Part shown: positions 41,300 to 48,757 of the stretch, one piece after another | How positions within the stretch are numbered: the stretch's first letter is position 1 | Layout: the number at the start of each line of letters is the position of its first letter | DNA from: Planctomycetota bacterium | GTDB lineage: Bacteria; Planctomycetota; JAJSAM01; JAJVHW01 | Direction: 5' to 3' | NCBI GenBank assembly: GCA_021414065.1 | Contig: JAIOPE010000110.1 | Coordinates: forward strand, 1-51,086 | DNA length: 51,086 nt | Notes under the pieces: model-generated | What the model saw: only the letters and a program-made list of their open reading frames with translations | Databases searched by the model: none | What the model was told of the DNA's origin: nothing | Made by a program: the position numbers and the translations under genes

Positions 41300-42889
41300 C
41301 TACTTCTTCTTCGGCGGCAGCGGCGGCGGGAGCTTTCCCATCCACGCAGGGAGCCCCGGACGACCGCCCTTCACGGGTTCGCAGCCGATCACCACGGCCC
41401 ACGCGCCGGTGGTCCAGACCTCGCCGAAGCTGACGTCTGAGTTGCTCTGCATCGTGATGCTCTCGTGCCACGGGCGCGGCTGGAACGAACCGTCGGGCGA
41501 CCGCGCGAGGACGAGGTCGCGCTCGCACACGGCCCAGTACTTCGTGAGCGCCTCGCCGCCCTGCGCGTGGGCCGCGACGCCGGCGAAGAGGTAGTGCTCC
41601 ATCAAGCTCGCGTGTCCGCCGAAGACCTCGCCCGCATGCTGGCGGACGTAGTTCTCCATCTTCTTCGCGTACGGCGCGTTGCGTTGACCGAGTGTCAGGG
41701 TGCCGAGCCAGGCGATCGCCGAGCGGCCGATGTTGCCCTGGCCCACCTGGCCGGGACTCGTCGAGTAGCCGACCCCGCCGTCGCCGCCGGACGACGCAAC
41801 AAGGTAGTCCTCGGCCCGCTTCAGCACGTCGGCGGGCGGCTCGAAGCCCGAGCGCTGCGCCATGCCGAGACCACAGAGCGCGAGGCCTGTGACGATGTTC
41901 AACTCGACGTATCCGAGACCGTTCGGGCCGCCCGGGCCGTGGGCCCAGCCGCCGGATTTCTCCTGGTTCTTCGCGAGCGACTCGCCGCACTTCCGGAGCG
42001 ACTCCGACACCGCGGCGTCGGGCGACCGCGCCTGGAGTTCGCCGAGGAAGATGCCCGCGTGGGCGAGTCCCCAGTTGACCTGGCTCCAGTTCGACTCGCC
42101 GGCGGGCGCCGACATCGAGTCCACGCCCGCGGTCGATCCGACGAACGTGGCCGCATTCCGGAGTCGCTCGGCGTACGGGCCCTTCGTGAGGTCGCTCCCG
42201 GCCGCGAGCCAGACGAGCCCCGCGACGCTCGTCGCGCAGACGGCGCCGTTCTCGCCCGAGAGCGTCTGCGGGAACCCGCCATCGTCCTGCTGCCGCTTCG
42301 CCAGCCACTCCGCGGCTGCCGTGAGCATCTGGTCGCGCATCTTCCCGACCGTCGGCGTCGCAGCGTCCTTGCCGACGACGGTCACGACGACATCGATGGC
42401 GAGCGGGTCCTTCTCGCCCGCGCGCTCCACGTTCAGTTTGACGATCCCGCCCTTCACCTTCCCGCTCTCCGCGTCGAGGATCGCCCTCGCGATCGGCGCG
42501 AGCGAGCCGTCCTTGAACTTGCGGCCGTTCACGCCGGTGATGACGTCGCCGACGTGCAGCCCCGCCTTCGACGCCGGGCCGTCGGGGAACAGCAACTCGA
42601 CCTTCAGCTTGTCCGGGCCCTCGTCCTCGGCCTTGCCGTCGCCGTCCATCTTGAACGAGCGCTTGCCGGACTGCTCCGCAGCGGGCTCCGAGCGATCCGG
42701 GTCCCGCGCCTTCGCGCCCAGGATGCCGAGGTTGTAGAGATCGCGCTGGCGGCCGCCCCACCGCGCGCCGCCCTGCGCGCCGAACGGCCAGTCGCTCGTG
42801 CCGGTCTCGGCGCGGGCGGTCGGCGCCGGGCACGGCGCCCCCGCGAGAGCGGCGGTGAGCGCGAGGGCGAAAGGAAGCACACGAGGCAT
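41300..42889 (-). CDS. Exported PDZ domain protein with prenyltransferase-type toroid repeats (DUF6288-like)
   Basis: 529 residues. Signal peptide (VLPFALALTAALAGAPCPAP, ending TARAE). A PDZ domain at about 80-165 (ELLFPDGPASKAGLHVGDVI, then TGVNGRKFKDG). Then a toroid with QMLTAAAEWLAKRQQDDGGF, CATSVAGLVWLAAGSD, NWGLAHAGIFLGELQA, LAKNQEKSGGWAHGPGG, NIVTGLALCGLGMAQR, GQGNIGRSAIAWLGTLTLGQ and a conserved LMEHYLFAGVAAHAQGG end. A C-terminal PPPLPPKKK tail. No cyclase DxDD motif. A PDZ fused to such a toroid is typical of DUF6288-type planctomycete proteins; the role is unknown, probably binding in the periplasm. It is distantly like the toroid protein at 12719. Confidence 0.78.
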   Translation of the reverse strand: MPRVLPFALALTAALAGAPCPAPTARAETGTSDWPFGAQGGARWGGRQRDLYNLGILGAKARDPDRSEPAAEQSGKRSFKMDGDGKAEDEGPDKLKVELLFPDGPASKAGLHVGDVITGVNGRKFKDGSLAPIARAILDAESGKVKGGIVKLNVERAGEKDPLAIDVVVTVVGKDAATPTVGKMRDQMLTAAAEWLAKRQQDDGGFPQTLSGENGAVCATSVAGLVWLAAGSDLTKGPYAERLRNAATFVGSTAGVDSMSAPAGESNWSQVNWGLAHAGIFLGELQARSPDAAVSESLRKCGESLAKNQEKSGGWAHGPGGPNGLGYVELNIVTGLALCGLGMAQRSGFEPPADVLKRAEDYLVASSGGDGGVGYSTSPGQVGQGNIGRSAIAWLGTLTLGQRNAPYAKKMENYVRQHAGEVFGGHASLMEHYLFAGVAAHAQGGEALTKYWAVCERDLVLARSPDGSFQPRPWHESITMQSNSDVSFGEVWTTGAWAVVIGCEPVKGGRPGLPAWMGKLPPPLPPKKK

Positions 42890-42955
42890 ATGTGCGGGAT
42901 CGTAGCGCCCTCCGTGCGGTCACGGGGGGATTCGGAGCCGGTCACCTGGGAGGGG

Positions 42956-43366
42956 TCATTGCCCTCGCATGCGGCGGAGATCGTCCTCGACCTCGCTCAT
43001 CACGCGCCCGCAGAGCAACGAGCACAGTTGCTTCGGCATCTCGTCGGCGAGGCGATAGACGGCCAGCGTGCCCTCCCGCGTTCGCGTCAGGAAGCCGGCC
43101 TGCGCGAGCACCGCGAGATGCTTGCTCGTGTTGGCCTGGCCGAATCCGGTGCGCTCGGCGAGTGCGTTCACCGTCATCGGGCCGTCGAACAGCGTCTCGA
43201 CGAGCCGCAGCCGCGGCGCCTGCGACAGCGCGCGGAACTTCGCGGCCACGGCTTCCAGCATCTCCGCCGGCATCGGATGCTGAGGCGTGCCACCGGTAGC
43301 CAGCTTCGGGGCCGATTCAGCGCCCGTGCGGCGCGCGATCTTCACCGATGGCTTGTTTTCTCTCAT
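42956..43366 (-). CDS. ArsR-family winged-helix transcriptional regulator
   Basis: 136 residues. The winged-helix core runs from AAKFRALSQAPRLRLVETLF through GPMTVNALAERTGFGQANTS and KHLAVLAQAGFLTRTREGTL to AVYRLADE. A short C-terminal extension (LCSLLCGRVMSEVEDDLRRM) has two close cysteines, but the classical ArsR CVC metal motif in the recognition helix is absent. Possible signals are therefore redox, metal at a different site, or none. Start ATG chosen 31 residues before the HTH helix; a later ATG at 43273 is possible. It is divergent from the lipoprotein gene, which is a plausible target through the shared 166-bp gap. Confidence 0.88.
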   Translation of the reverse strand: MRENKPSVKIARRTGAESAPKLATGGTPQHPMPAEMLEAVAAKFRALSQAPRLRLVETLFDGPMTVNALAERTGFGQANTSKHLAVLAQAGFLTRTREGTLAVYRLADEMPKQLCSLLCGRVMSEVEDDLRRMRGQ

Positions 43367-43532
43367 GGCCGGAATCCTGCACCCGGACGTGATCGGCGGA
43401 AAGGGAAAGCAGGTTCGTCCCCGCTCCACGCGGCGCACGTCCGCAAGCGCTCCCTGCTCCCCTCGCTTACGTTGGGCACGTATCGCGAGGCGCGCTACCC
43501 TCTCGCCCGTTCAGGACCACCGGAGGTTTCCG

Positions 43533-43802
43533 ATGCAGAAATTCCAGATCATGTGCGCCCTCGCCCTCGTCGCCGCGATGCTGCCCGCCTGCGCGACGAA
43601 GGCCGGAACCGGCGCGGCCATCGGCGCCGGAACCGGCGCCGTTCTCGGCGCGGTCATCGGCCACCAGAGCGGCAACCGCGCCGCGGGTGCGGCGATCGGC
43701 GCGGCAGTCGGCGCCGGCGGCGGCGCGCTCATCGGCAACGAGATGGACAAGAACGACGCACAGAATGCGGGCCCGGACACGCCGCAGCCTGTGAATCGCT
43801 AG
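43533..43802 (+). CDS. Glycine-zipper lipoprotein
   Basis: 89 residues. Lipoprotein signal (IMCALALVAAMLPAC, lipid-modified Cys20) followed by a glycine-zipper hairpin (GTGAAIGAGTGAVLGAVIGH; AAGAAIGAAVGAGGGALIGN), as in YMGG/SlyB-like and OmpA-associated proteins. Probably inserted in or attached to the outer membrane; precise function unknown. Ribosome site GGAGGT. A TTGGGC / TACCCT pair (43472-43501, 18-nt spacing) is a possible promoter. Its stop codon TAG coincides with the first bases of a tandem array of the dispersed repeat. Confidence 0.82.
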   Translation: MQKFQIMCALALVAAMLPACATKAGTGAAIGAGTGAVLGAVIGHQSGNRAAGAAIGAAVGAGGGALIGNEMDKNDAQNAGPDTPQPVNR

Positions 43803-44144
43803 TTCGCCGCTCGTCCCTGCGTTAGTTCGCCGCTCGTCCCTACCTCGTCGGGAACCCCGCTGCGAGCGCCGCGCCGACGTCTCCTCGGTCCGGGCCGGCG
43901 GCGTTAGTTCGCCGCTCGTCCCTGCGTTAGCTCGCCACTCGTCCCTACCTCGTCGGGATCCCCACCGCGAGCGCCGCGCCGATGACTCCTCGGTCCGGGC
44001 CGGCGGCGTTGGGGTTCGCCGCTCGTCCCTGCGTTTGCTCGCCACTCGTCCCTACCTCGTCGGGAACCCAACTGCGAGCGCCGCGCCGATGACTCCTCGG
44101 TCCGGGCCGGCGGCGTCGGGGCTCGCCACTCGGCCCTACCTCGG
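43803..44144 (+). repeat. Tandem array of the dispersed 68-bp repeat between convergent genes
   Basis: Three full cores (43832-43899, 43937-44004, 44044-44111) and a partial fourth (44128-44144) in about 105-bp units. Each unit also has an extra half-copy of TTCGCCGCTCGTCCCT before the core. Cores end CTCGGTCCGGGCCGGC. Stem bases CGTCGG / CCGACG in unit 1 change to TCGTCGG / CCGATGA in units 2 and 3, which still pair with one G-U. The left end abuts the lipoprotein stop; the right end supplies the TAG stop of the Nudix gene (on the minus strand). No gene lies inside. Confidence 0.88.
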
Positions 44145-44711
44145 ATCGAAGTCCAGCGCTCCGCGGACGAAGTCCCGCAGGATGATCCCCGTGAGGCCCC
44201 ACACCGTGCGGCCCTCGAGGTCCATGTACGGGATCTCGGCGAAACGAGCGAGCGGGTGCGCCGACGGGCGGTGCGACCACCGGGCGCGGTCAAGCATGGG
44301 TCCAACGGGGAGCTCGAAGATCTCCGCCACCTCGGACGCGAGTGGGCGGTAGACGGGGTCGCTGTGCACGCGGCCGACGATCGTCGCAACGTGGAAACCC
44401 GCGATCGACACGCGGTCGGGCAGACGCCCGATCACGTCGATCTGCGCCGCGCCGACCCCGATCTCCTCGTCGGTCTCCCGGAGCGCGCAGGCAACCGGGT
44501 CCTCGCCCTCCTCGCGAGCCCCGCCCGGGAACGAGATCTGCCCCGCATGCGCGGCGAGGTCGGGTCGCCGGAGCGTGAACACGAGCACGTCGTGATCCCC
44601 GCGCCGAAGAACCGGGAGCAACACGGCGGCGTCGCGAAGCCCCGGCTCCGGACGCCAAACGCGAACCGCCGGCCCGAGACGGCGGACGAGGTCGGCGTCG
44701 TCGAGGTGCAT
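44136..44711 (-). CDS. Nudix hydrolase, probable CoA pyrophosphatase
   Basis: 191 residues. The Nudix box is intact: Gly64, then Glu70, then RETDEEIGV (78-86), matching GX5EX7REUXEEXGU. Just upstream is the UPF0035 signature LRRPDLAAHAGQISFPGG that marks coenzyme A and acyl-CoA pyrophosphatases (NudL/YeaB type), which cut CoA to 4'-phosphopantetheine and 3',5'-ADP. Length fits that family. The frame is open far upstream but homology starts at the chosen ATG. The TAG stop is contributed by the repeat array, so the original C-terminus may have been slightly different. Confidence 0.9.
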   Translation of the reverse strand: MHLDDADLVRRLGPAVRVWRPEPGLRDAAVLLPVLRRGDHDVLVFTLRRPDLAAHAGQISFPGGAREEGEDPVACALRETDEEIGVGAAQIDVIGRLPDRVSIAGFHVATIVGRVHSDPVYRPLASEVAEIFELPVGPMLDRARWSHRPSAHPLARFAEIPYMDLEGRTVWGLTGIILRDFVRGALDFDPR

Positions 44712-45056
44712 CTGCGAAGTCTCCCGCGCGGGCTGCGGGACGGCCACATCGGAGCGGTGTCGCACCGGGCCCCTCGTGTGCGCTGGAAACGAGAGACTGA
44801 AGTCGCTCCCCCAGGGGCCGGGAAGCGGTGCCGCAGGTTTCGCGTTCTTCAGCGGTAACGCGCGCGCCCTCCGCACGGAGAAGGTGCGACGTCGGCGTCG
44901 CGGCTGCGACTTCAGTCCCGTCCATACGTACGGACGGGAAAAGTTCCAGTGCCCGGGGCGCATGCTCAATCTTGTCCCCCGCCCACGCCGTCTCGCGACG
45001 GACCGGCAAGACAGCCACCGGCCGCCCCCTGCGGCCCAAGAGGAGGATCTCGCTCG
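44712..45056. promoter_or_regulatory. Divergent intergenic region with operator-like palindrome (44916-44939)
   Basis: This 345-bp gap lies between the Nudix gene and a secreted protein gene. TCCCGTCC / GGACGGGA (8-bp perfect arms) enclose ATACGTAC, whose centre TACGTA is itself palindromic: a typical shape for a dimeric regulator site. An AGGAGG ribosome site (45041-45046) precedes the plus-strand gene. No other gene was seen. Confidence 0.5.
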
Positions 45057-45629
45057 ATGAAGAAGATCGCGATGCTGACCACGGCCGCCATGGTCGGAGC
45101 CGTTGCCGTTCTCGCCGCTGAGCCCGCGCTGGCGAAGAAGGCCGCCCCCCAGTCGTTCTCCTGCCGCACGAGCAAGGGTGCGTACAAGGACAACGCCCTC
45201 TCCAGGCAGGGGACCGCGATGCTGAACGTCGCGCACAGCACGTTCTTCAATTACGCCCTCTTCTCCAACAGCTTCAAGATCTCCGGCCGCACTGCGACGA
45301 CGTCCTCGTGGCTCATGCCCTGCCTGTCCACGAAGGACATCCGCACGCCGGGCGTTCTCCCGCTCACGTTCCATGCGGGCGGCAGCGACGACACCGTCGC
45401 CGGGTCGTTCGCCATCACGAAGGGCGCGAGCGTCATCGGAAGCTGGGTGACGGACGACGCAATCGCCAACCCGTTCTCCGTGACCTTCAAGTCCTACAAC
45501 GCGACGACCTCCCGCCTCGTCGGCACGTTCGGCGGCACGCTCGCCCCCGGCGACACGCCCGCGAACCAGAAGGCCAACAAGGTCAGCGGCGGAAAGTTCA
45601 ACGTCACGGTGAACTTCAACGGCTTCTAG
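45057..45629 (+). CDS. Secreted protein of unknown function, paralogue A
   Basis: 190 residues. Signal peptide (KKIAMLTTAAMVGAVAVLAA, cleavage near PALA) then a small beta-rich domain. The C-terminal part (FSVTFKSYNATTSRLVGTFG, then GTLAPGD, then KVSGGKFNVTVNF) aligns with that of the next gene (FQLRVLKYDAVTHRMSGTFT, then KITAGKFAIDMEI), and both begin with a signal peptide followed by a short SF(S/K) stretch. I recognise no named family. Two cysteines (FSCRTS, MPCLST) may form a disulfide. Strong AGGAGG ribosome site and its own terminator. Confidence 0.7.
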   Translation: MKKIAMLTTAAMVGAVAVLAAEPALAKKAAPQSFSCRTSKGAYKDNALSRQGTAMLNVAHSTFFNYALFSNSFKISGRTATTSSWLMPCLSTKDIRTPGVLPLTFHAGGSDDTVAGSFAITKGASVIGSWVTDDAIANPFSVTFKSYNATTSRLVGTFGGTLAPGDTPANQKANKVSGGKFNVTVNFNGF

Positions 45630-45650
45630 CCCGGAGTCCTGATCGCACTT

Positions 45651-45683
45651 CCGGCCCGCCGTGCAGGCTGCACGGCGGGCCGG
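45651..45683 (+). terminator. Rho-independent terminator after paralogue A
   Basis: Perfect 15-bp stem CCGGCCCGCCGTGCA / TGCACGGCGGGCCGG with a 3-nt loop, followed by TTCGATTCCC. It sits 22 bp after the stop codon. Confidence 0.9.
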
Positions 45684-45789
45684 TTCGATTCCCGCAACCG
45701 GCGCTCGGGTTGCCGACTCCGGACGCGTCGCGCGCCGCCACCCGCATGGCCGGGCCCCAGTCGGTTTCGTCGGACGCTGCGAGTTCGCC

Positions 45790-45795
45790 TACAAT
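45790..45795 (+). promoter_or_regulatory. -10 element for paralogue B
   Basis: TACAAT lies 40 nt before the ATG. A weak TTTCGT lies 19 nt upstream. It is the same -10 hexamer as upstream of ftsK. Confidence 0.45.
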
Positions 45796-45834
45796 TGAGC
45801 GTCTGCGTACAGCACCGCATCCAGGAGTTCCCCG

Positions 45835-46455
45835 ATGACTCGATCCCTGCTCTCCGCCCGGACTCTCCGGGGCGCGTGCGCCGCGATGACCGCTGCGGTG
45901 CTCACCGCAACCGCGCTGACCGCCGACGCCATCGGCACGAAGCCGATCCCCGAGTCGCTCTCCTTCAAGGCCGGCAAGAGCCTCGTGAAGGACAACACCG
46001 TGAAGGAAGCCGGCGGTCCGCAGGGGCTGATCAACATCTCCCTGCAGAACCTGCTCAACGTGCGCGGCGTCAACGTGAAGAAGGGCGCGAAGGGACTCGT
46101 CGTCACGAAGACGCTCGTCGTCTTCGCGCGCGGCATCCCCGACCCGCGCGGCGTGGTGTTCCCCGTGACGTACGCTGCCGGGACCGGTGTCGGCGGGAGT
46201 TACGAGATCCTCACGACGACCACCGCGAATCCGAACGGCACGTCGCAGTTGTGGGGCGTGGACCCGCTGGGGGCGACACCATTCCAACTGCGGGTGCTGA
46301 AGTACGACGCCGTGACGCACCGCATGAGCGGCACGTTCACCGGGACGATGAAGGCAACTGCGCTCGGTCAGAAGGACCTGAAGATCACTGCCGGTAAGTT
46401 CGCGATCGACATGGAGATCCAGGACATGTCGCCGCCGCCCGTGGGCAAGCGCTGA
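45835..46455 (+). CDS. Secreted protein of unknown function, paralogue B
   Basis: 206 residues. Signal peptide (LRGACAAMTAAVLTATALTA, cleavage near ADA), then a beta-rich domain beginning PESLSFKAGKSLVKDNTVKE. The C-terminal third parallels the upstream gene (MSGTFTGTM and ITAGKFAIDM against VGTFGGTL and VSGGKFNVTV), so the two probably arose by duplication and diverged. Unlike A it has no cysteine in the mature part. Function unknown. It converges on rsmG with a 13-bp gap. Confidence 0.7.
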   Translation: MTRSLLSARTLRGACAAMTAAVLTATALTADAIGTKPIPESLSFKAGKSLVKDNTVKEAGGPQGLINISLQNLLNVRGVNVKKGAKGLVVTKTLVVFARGIPDPRGVVFPVTYAAGTGVGGSYEILTTTTANPNGTSQLWGVDPLGATPFQLRVLKYDAVTHRMSGTFTGTMKATALGQKDLKITAGKFAIDMEIQDMSPPPVGKR

Positions 46456-46468
46456 CGGCGCTGCGTCG

Positions 46469-47164
46469 TCAGCCTCGCCGATAGACGAGCACAGTGCGCG
46501 TCTCCAGCCCCTCGACGCGCGTGGTGCGGATCGGAAGCGTGACGAGTCCGCGGTCGGTCGCTTCGCGCTCGCCCGCAGCAATCTCCTCGGCAGGCGGCTC
46601 CGGGCCCTTCATCAGCAGGATGACGCCGCCCGGCGCGAGCAACGGCGCCATCTCGCGGACGAGTCCGAATGCCGGTCCCACGGCGCGGGCGACGCACAGG
46701 TCGATCCCCCGCCGGGCGCGAGGCACCTGACTCGGGACTTCGACGCCGCGCGCGTGCAGCGTTTCGACGCTCGGCGCGCTCGCGCGGGCAATCCCCGAGA
46801 CCTTCAGCGCGTCATCCACCGCGCGGACCTTCTTGCCCGTGCTGTCGATGAGCAACGCGCGCGACTTCGGCCAGACGGCCGCGAGGACGGCGCCCGGAAA
46901 ACCGCCGCCGGTGCCGAGGTCGAGGAACCACTTCGGCGCGTCGCGGCCCGTCACTTCGCGCCAGACGGGCACGAGGGTAAGCGAGTCGAGGATGTGCCGC
47001 ACGATCGCGTCCTCACGGTCGCGGACGGCCGTGAGATTGAGCGTCTGGTTGATCTCCAGGACGCGGTCGAGATACGCGAGGAGCTTCGTGGCGGTCGCAA
47101 GATCGATCGTCACGCCGACGCCGACCGCGCGGGCGACCAGGTCGTCCGGCCCCGTGGTGCTCAG
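46469..47164 (-). CDS. rsmG: 16S rRNA (guanine527-N7)-methyltransferase, probable CTG start
   Basis: Methylates G527 of 16S rRNA using S-adenosylmethionine. Seen: LLAYLDRVLEINQTLNLTAV, VRHILDSLTLVPVW, the SAM motif FLDLGTGGGFPGAVLAAVWP, LLIDSTGKKVRAVDDAL, CVARAVGPAFGLVREMAPLL and GGVILLMKG. 231 residues from the CTG that overlaps the pruA stop (CTGA), with GGAG 5 nt upstream. This gives the N-terminal helix expected for the family. The next in-frame candidate (GTG before TIDLATATK) would cut that helix; no ATG or TTG is close. It is transcribed with pruA. Confidence 0.9.
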   Translation of the reverse strand: MSTTGPDDLVARAVGVGVTIDLATATKLLAYLDRVLEINQTLNLTAVRDREDAIVRHILDSLTLVPVWREVTGRDAPKWFLDLGTGGGFPGAVLAAVWPKSRALLIDSTGKKVRAVDDALKVSGIARASAPSVETLHARGVEVPSQVPRARRGIDLCVARAVGPAFGLVREMAPLLAPGGVILLMKGPEPPAEEIAAGEREATDRGLVTLPIRTTRVEGLETRTVLVYRRG

Positions 47165-48708
47165 ATGCGCTCCGAGATCGTCTTCGCCTGCATGAAGAGG
47201 AGGAGGTACTCGCGGCCGCCGGCCTTGCTGTCGGTGCCGCTCATGTTGAAGCCGCCGAAGGGGTGCACCCCGACGAGCGCGCCCGTGCACTTGCGATTGA
47301 TGTAGAGATTGCCGACGTGGAAGTCGCGCTTCGCCTGCTCGATCCGCGTGCGGTTCCGCGTGAGGGCGGCGCCCGTCAGGCCGAACTCGGACGAGTTCAC
47401 GATGCGGAGCCCGTCGTCGAAGTTCTGGCAGCGGAGCAGTGCCAGCACCGGTCCGAAGATCTCTTCGCAGTGGATGCGCGCCTTCGGGCGGACGTCGCCG
47501 ATCACCGTCGGCTGCACGTAGCAGCCCGCGGCGTCGCCGGCCTTGCCGCCCGTGAGCAGCGTGCCCTCGGTCTTGCCGACGGCGCAGTAGTCGAGGATCG
47601 TCTTCTGCGCGCCGCGGTTGATCACCGCGGCCATCTGCGTGGCCGGGTTCCGCGCGTCGCCGACGCGCAGCGCCTTCGTCTTCTCTGTGACGAGCTTCGC
47701 GACCTCGTCGTAGACCTTGCGGTGGATGATCGCGCGCGAGCAGGCCGAGCACTTCTGCCCCTGGAACCCATACGCCGCCTGCACGATGTACGTGGCCGCC
47801 TCTTCGGGATCGAAGTCCTCGTCCACGAGGATCGCGTCCTTGCCGCCCATCTCGAGGACGGTCCGCTTGATCCAGCGGCACGCCGGGTCGGTCTTCGCCG
47901 CGGTCTCGTGGATGTGGAGACCGACTTCCTTGCTCCCCGTGAACGCGACGAGTCGCGTGAGCGGGCTCTTGATGATCGTCTCGCCGCAGTCCGCGCCGCC
48001 GCCGGGCACGAAGTTGAAGACTCCGGCCGGAATGCGCACCTCTTCGAGCAGCGCCGCGAACTTCGCCGCGATCCACGGCGAGTCGCTCGCGGGCTTCATC
48101 ACGACCGTGTTGCCCGTGACGAGCGCGGCCGTCGTCATGCCGACGAGGATCGCGAGCGGGAAGTTCCAGGGCGGGATCACGGCGCACACGCCGAGCGCGA
48201 TCATCCGCTGGTGGTTCCATTCGCCCGGGTAGGGGACGACGTCGTCCTGCGCGTCGATGCGGAGCATCTCGCGCGCGTAGAACTCCATGAAGTCGATGGC
48301 TTCCGCGGTGTCGCCGTCGGCCTCGGCCCACGTCTTGCCGACCTCGAGCGTCATCACCGCCGAGAACTCGTGCTTGCGGCGCCGCATGATCCCGGCCGCG
48401 CGCAGCAGGTAGCCCGCGCGCTCGGCGGCCGACGTGTGCGACCACTCGGGGAAGGCCTTCGTCGCTGCGGCGAGCGCAGCCTCGGCCTCCTTCTGACCGG
48501 CCTTCGAGAACGAGGCGAGCGCCTCGTCCCAGTTGCAGGGGTTCCGCGTCTCGAACCGCGCCTTCGTCGTGACGTGCTTCCCGCCGATCAGCAGCGAGAA
48601 CACGGAGCCCTTCTCGGCATCGGCCTTCGCGAGCGCCGCCTCGTAAGCGGCCTTGTTCTCGGGCTTCGAGAAGTCGGTGAACGGCTCGTTGATGAACGGT
48701 GTCAGCAC
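47161..48708 (-). CDS. pruA: L-glutamate gamma-semialdehyde dehydrogenase (1-pyrroline-5-carboxylate dehydrogenase)
   Basis: Oxidises glutamate semialdehyde to glutamate, the last step of proline degradation. 515 residues with aldehyde dehydrogenase motifs: VIPPWNFPLAI (Asn182), VVMKPASDSPW (Lys205), FTGSKEVGLHIHETAAK, the catalytic Glu286 in VLEMGGKDAILVDEDFD and the nucleophile Cys320 in GFQGQKCSACSR. The N-terminus (FINEPFTDFSKPENKAAYEA) is of the RocA/PruA type, not generic ALDH. GTG start with AAGGAGG in front. No proline dehydrogenase gene is nearby. Confidence 0.94.
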   Translation of the reverse strand: MLTPFINEPFTDFSKPENKAAYEAALAKADAEKGSVFSLLIGGKHVTTKARFETRNPCNWDEALASFSKAGQKEAEAALAAATKAFPEWSHTSAAERAGYLLRAAGIMRRRKHEFSAVMTLEVGKTWAEADGDTAEAIDFMEFYAREMLRIDAQDDVVPYPGEWNHQRMIALGVCAVIPPWNFPLAILVGMTTAALVTGNTVVMKPASDSPWIAAKFAALLEEVRIPAGVFNFVPGGGADCGETIIKSPLTRLVAFTGSKEVGLHIHETAAKTDPACRWIKRTVLEMGGKDAILVDEDFDPEEAATYIVQAAYGFQGQKCSACSRAIIHRKVYDEVAKLVTEKTKALRVGDARNPATQMAAVINRGAQKTILDYCAVGKTEGTLLTGGKAGDAAGCYVQPTVIGDVRPKARIHCEEIFGPVLALLRCQNFDDGLRIVNSSEFGLTGAALTRNRTRIEQAKRDFHVGNLYINRKCTGALVGVHPFGGFNMSGTDSKAGGREYLLLFMQAKTISERI

Positions 48709-48757
48709 GGTGGCCTCCTTCGGAAGGGCCGAATCTACCCCGCCCCCCGCCCCCGCT

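Noticed and set aside
40194..42923. 909-residue minus-strand frame running through both the FGE-like and part of the PDZ-toroid gene
   Set aside because: The upstream half is in the wrong frame for the toroid protein and is low-complexity. The FGE-like protein starts at 41207 with its own membrane anchor.
43803..44144. CRISPR array
   Set aside because: Units are about 105 bp with similar rather than unique spacers and no cas genes; it is a tandem array of a dispersed repeat.
45676..45699. tRNA T-arm-like sequence GGTTCGATTCCCGC
   Set aside because: No acceptor, D or anticodon arm lies upstream; the bases belong to the tail of a rho-independent terminator.
46469..48445. 658-residue minus-strand frame joining rsmG to sequence inside pruA
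   Set aside because: The N-terminal 400 residues are a shadow of pruA in another frame; only the RsmG part is real.
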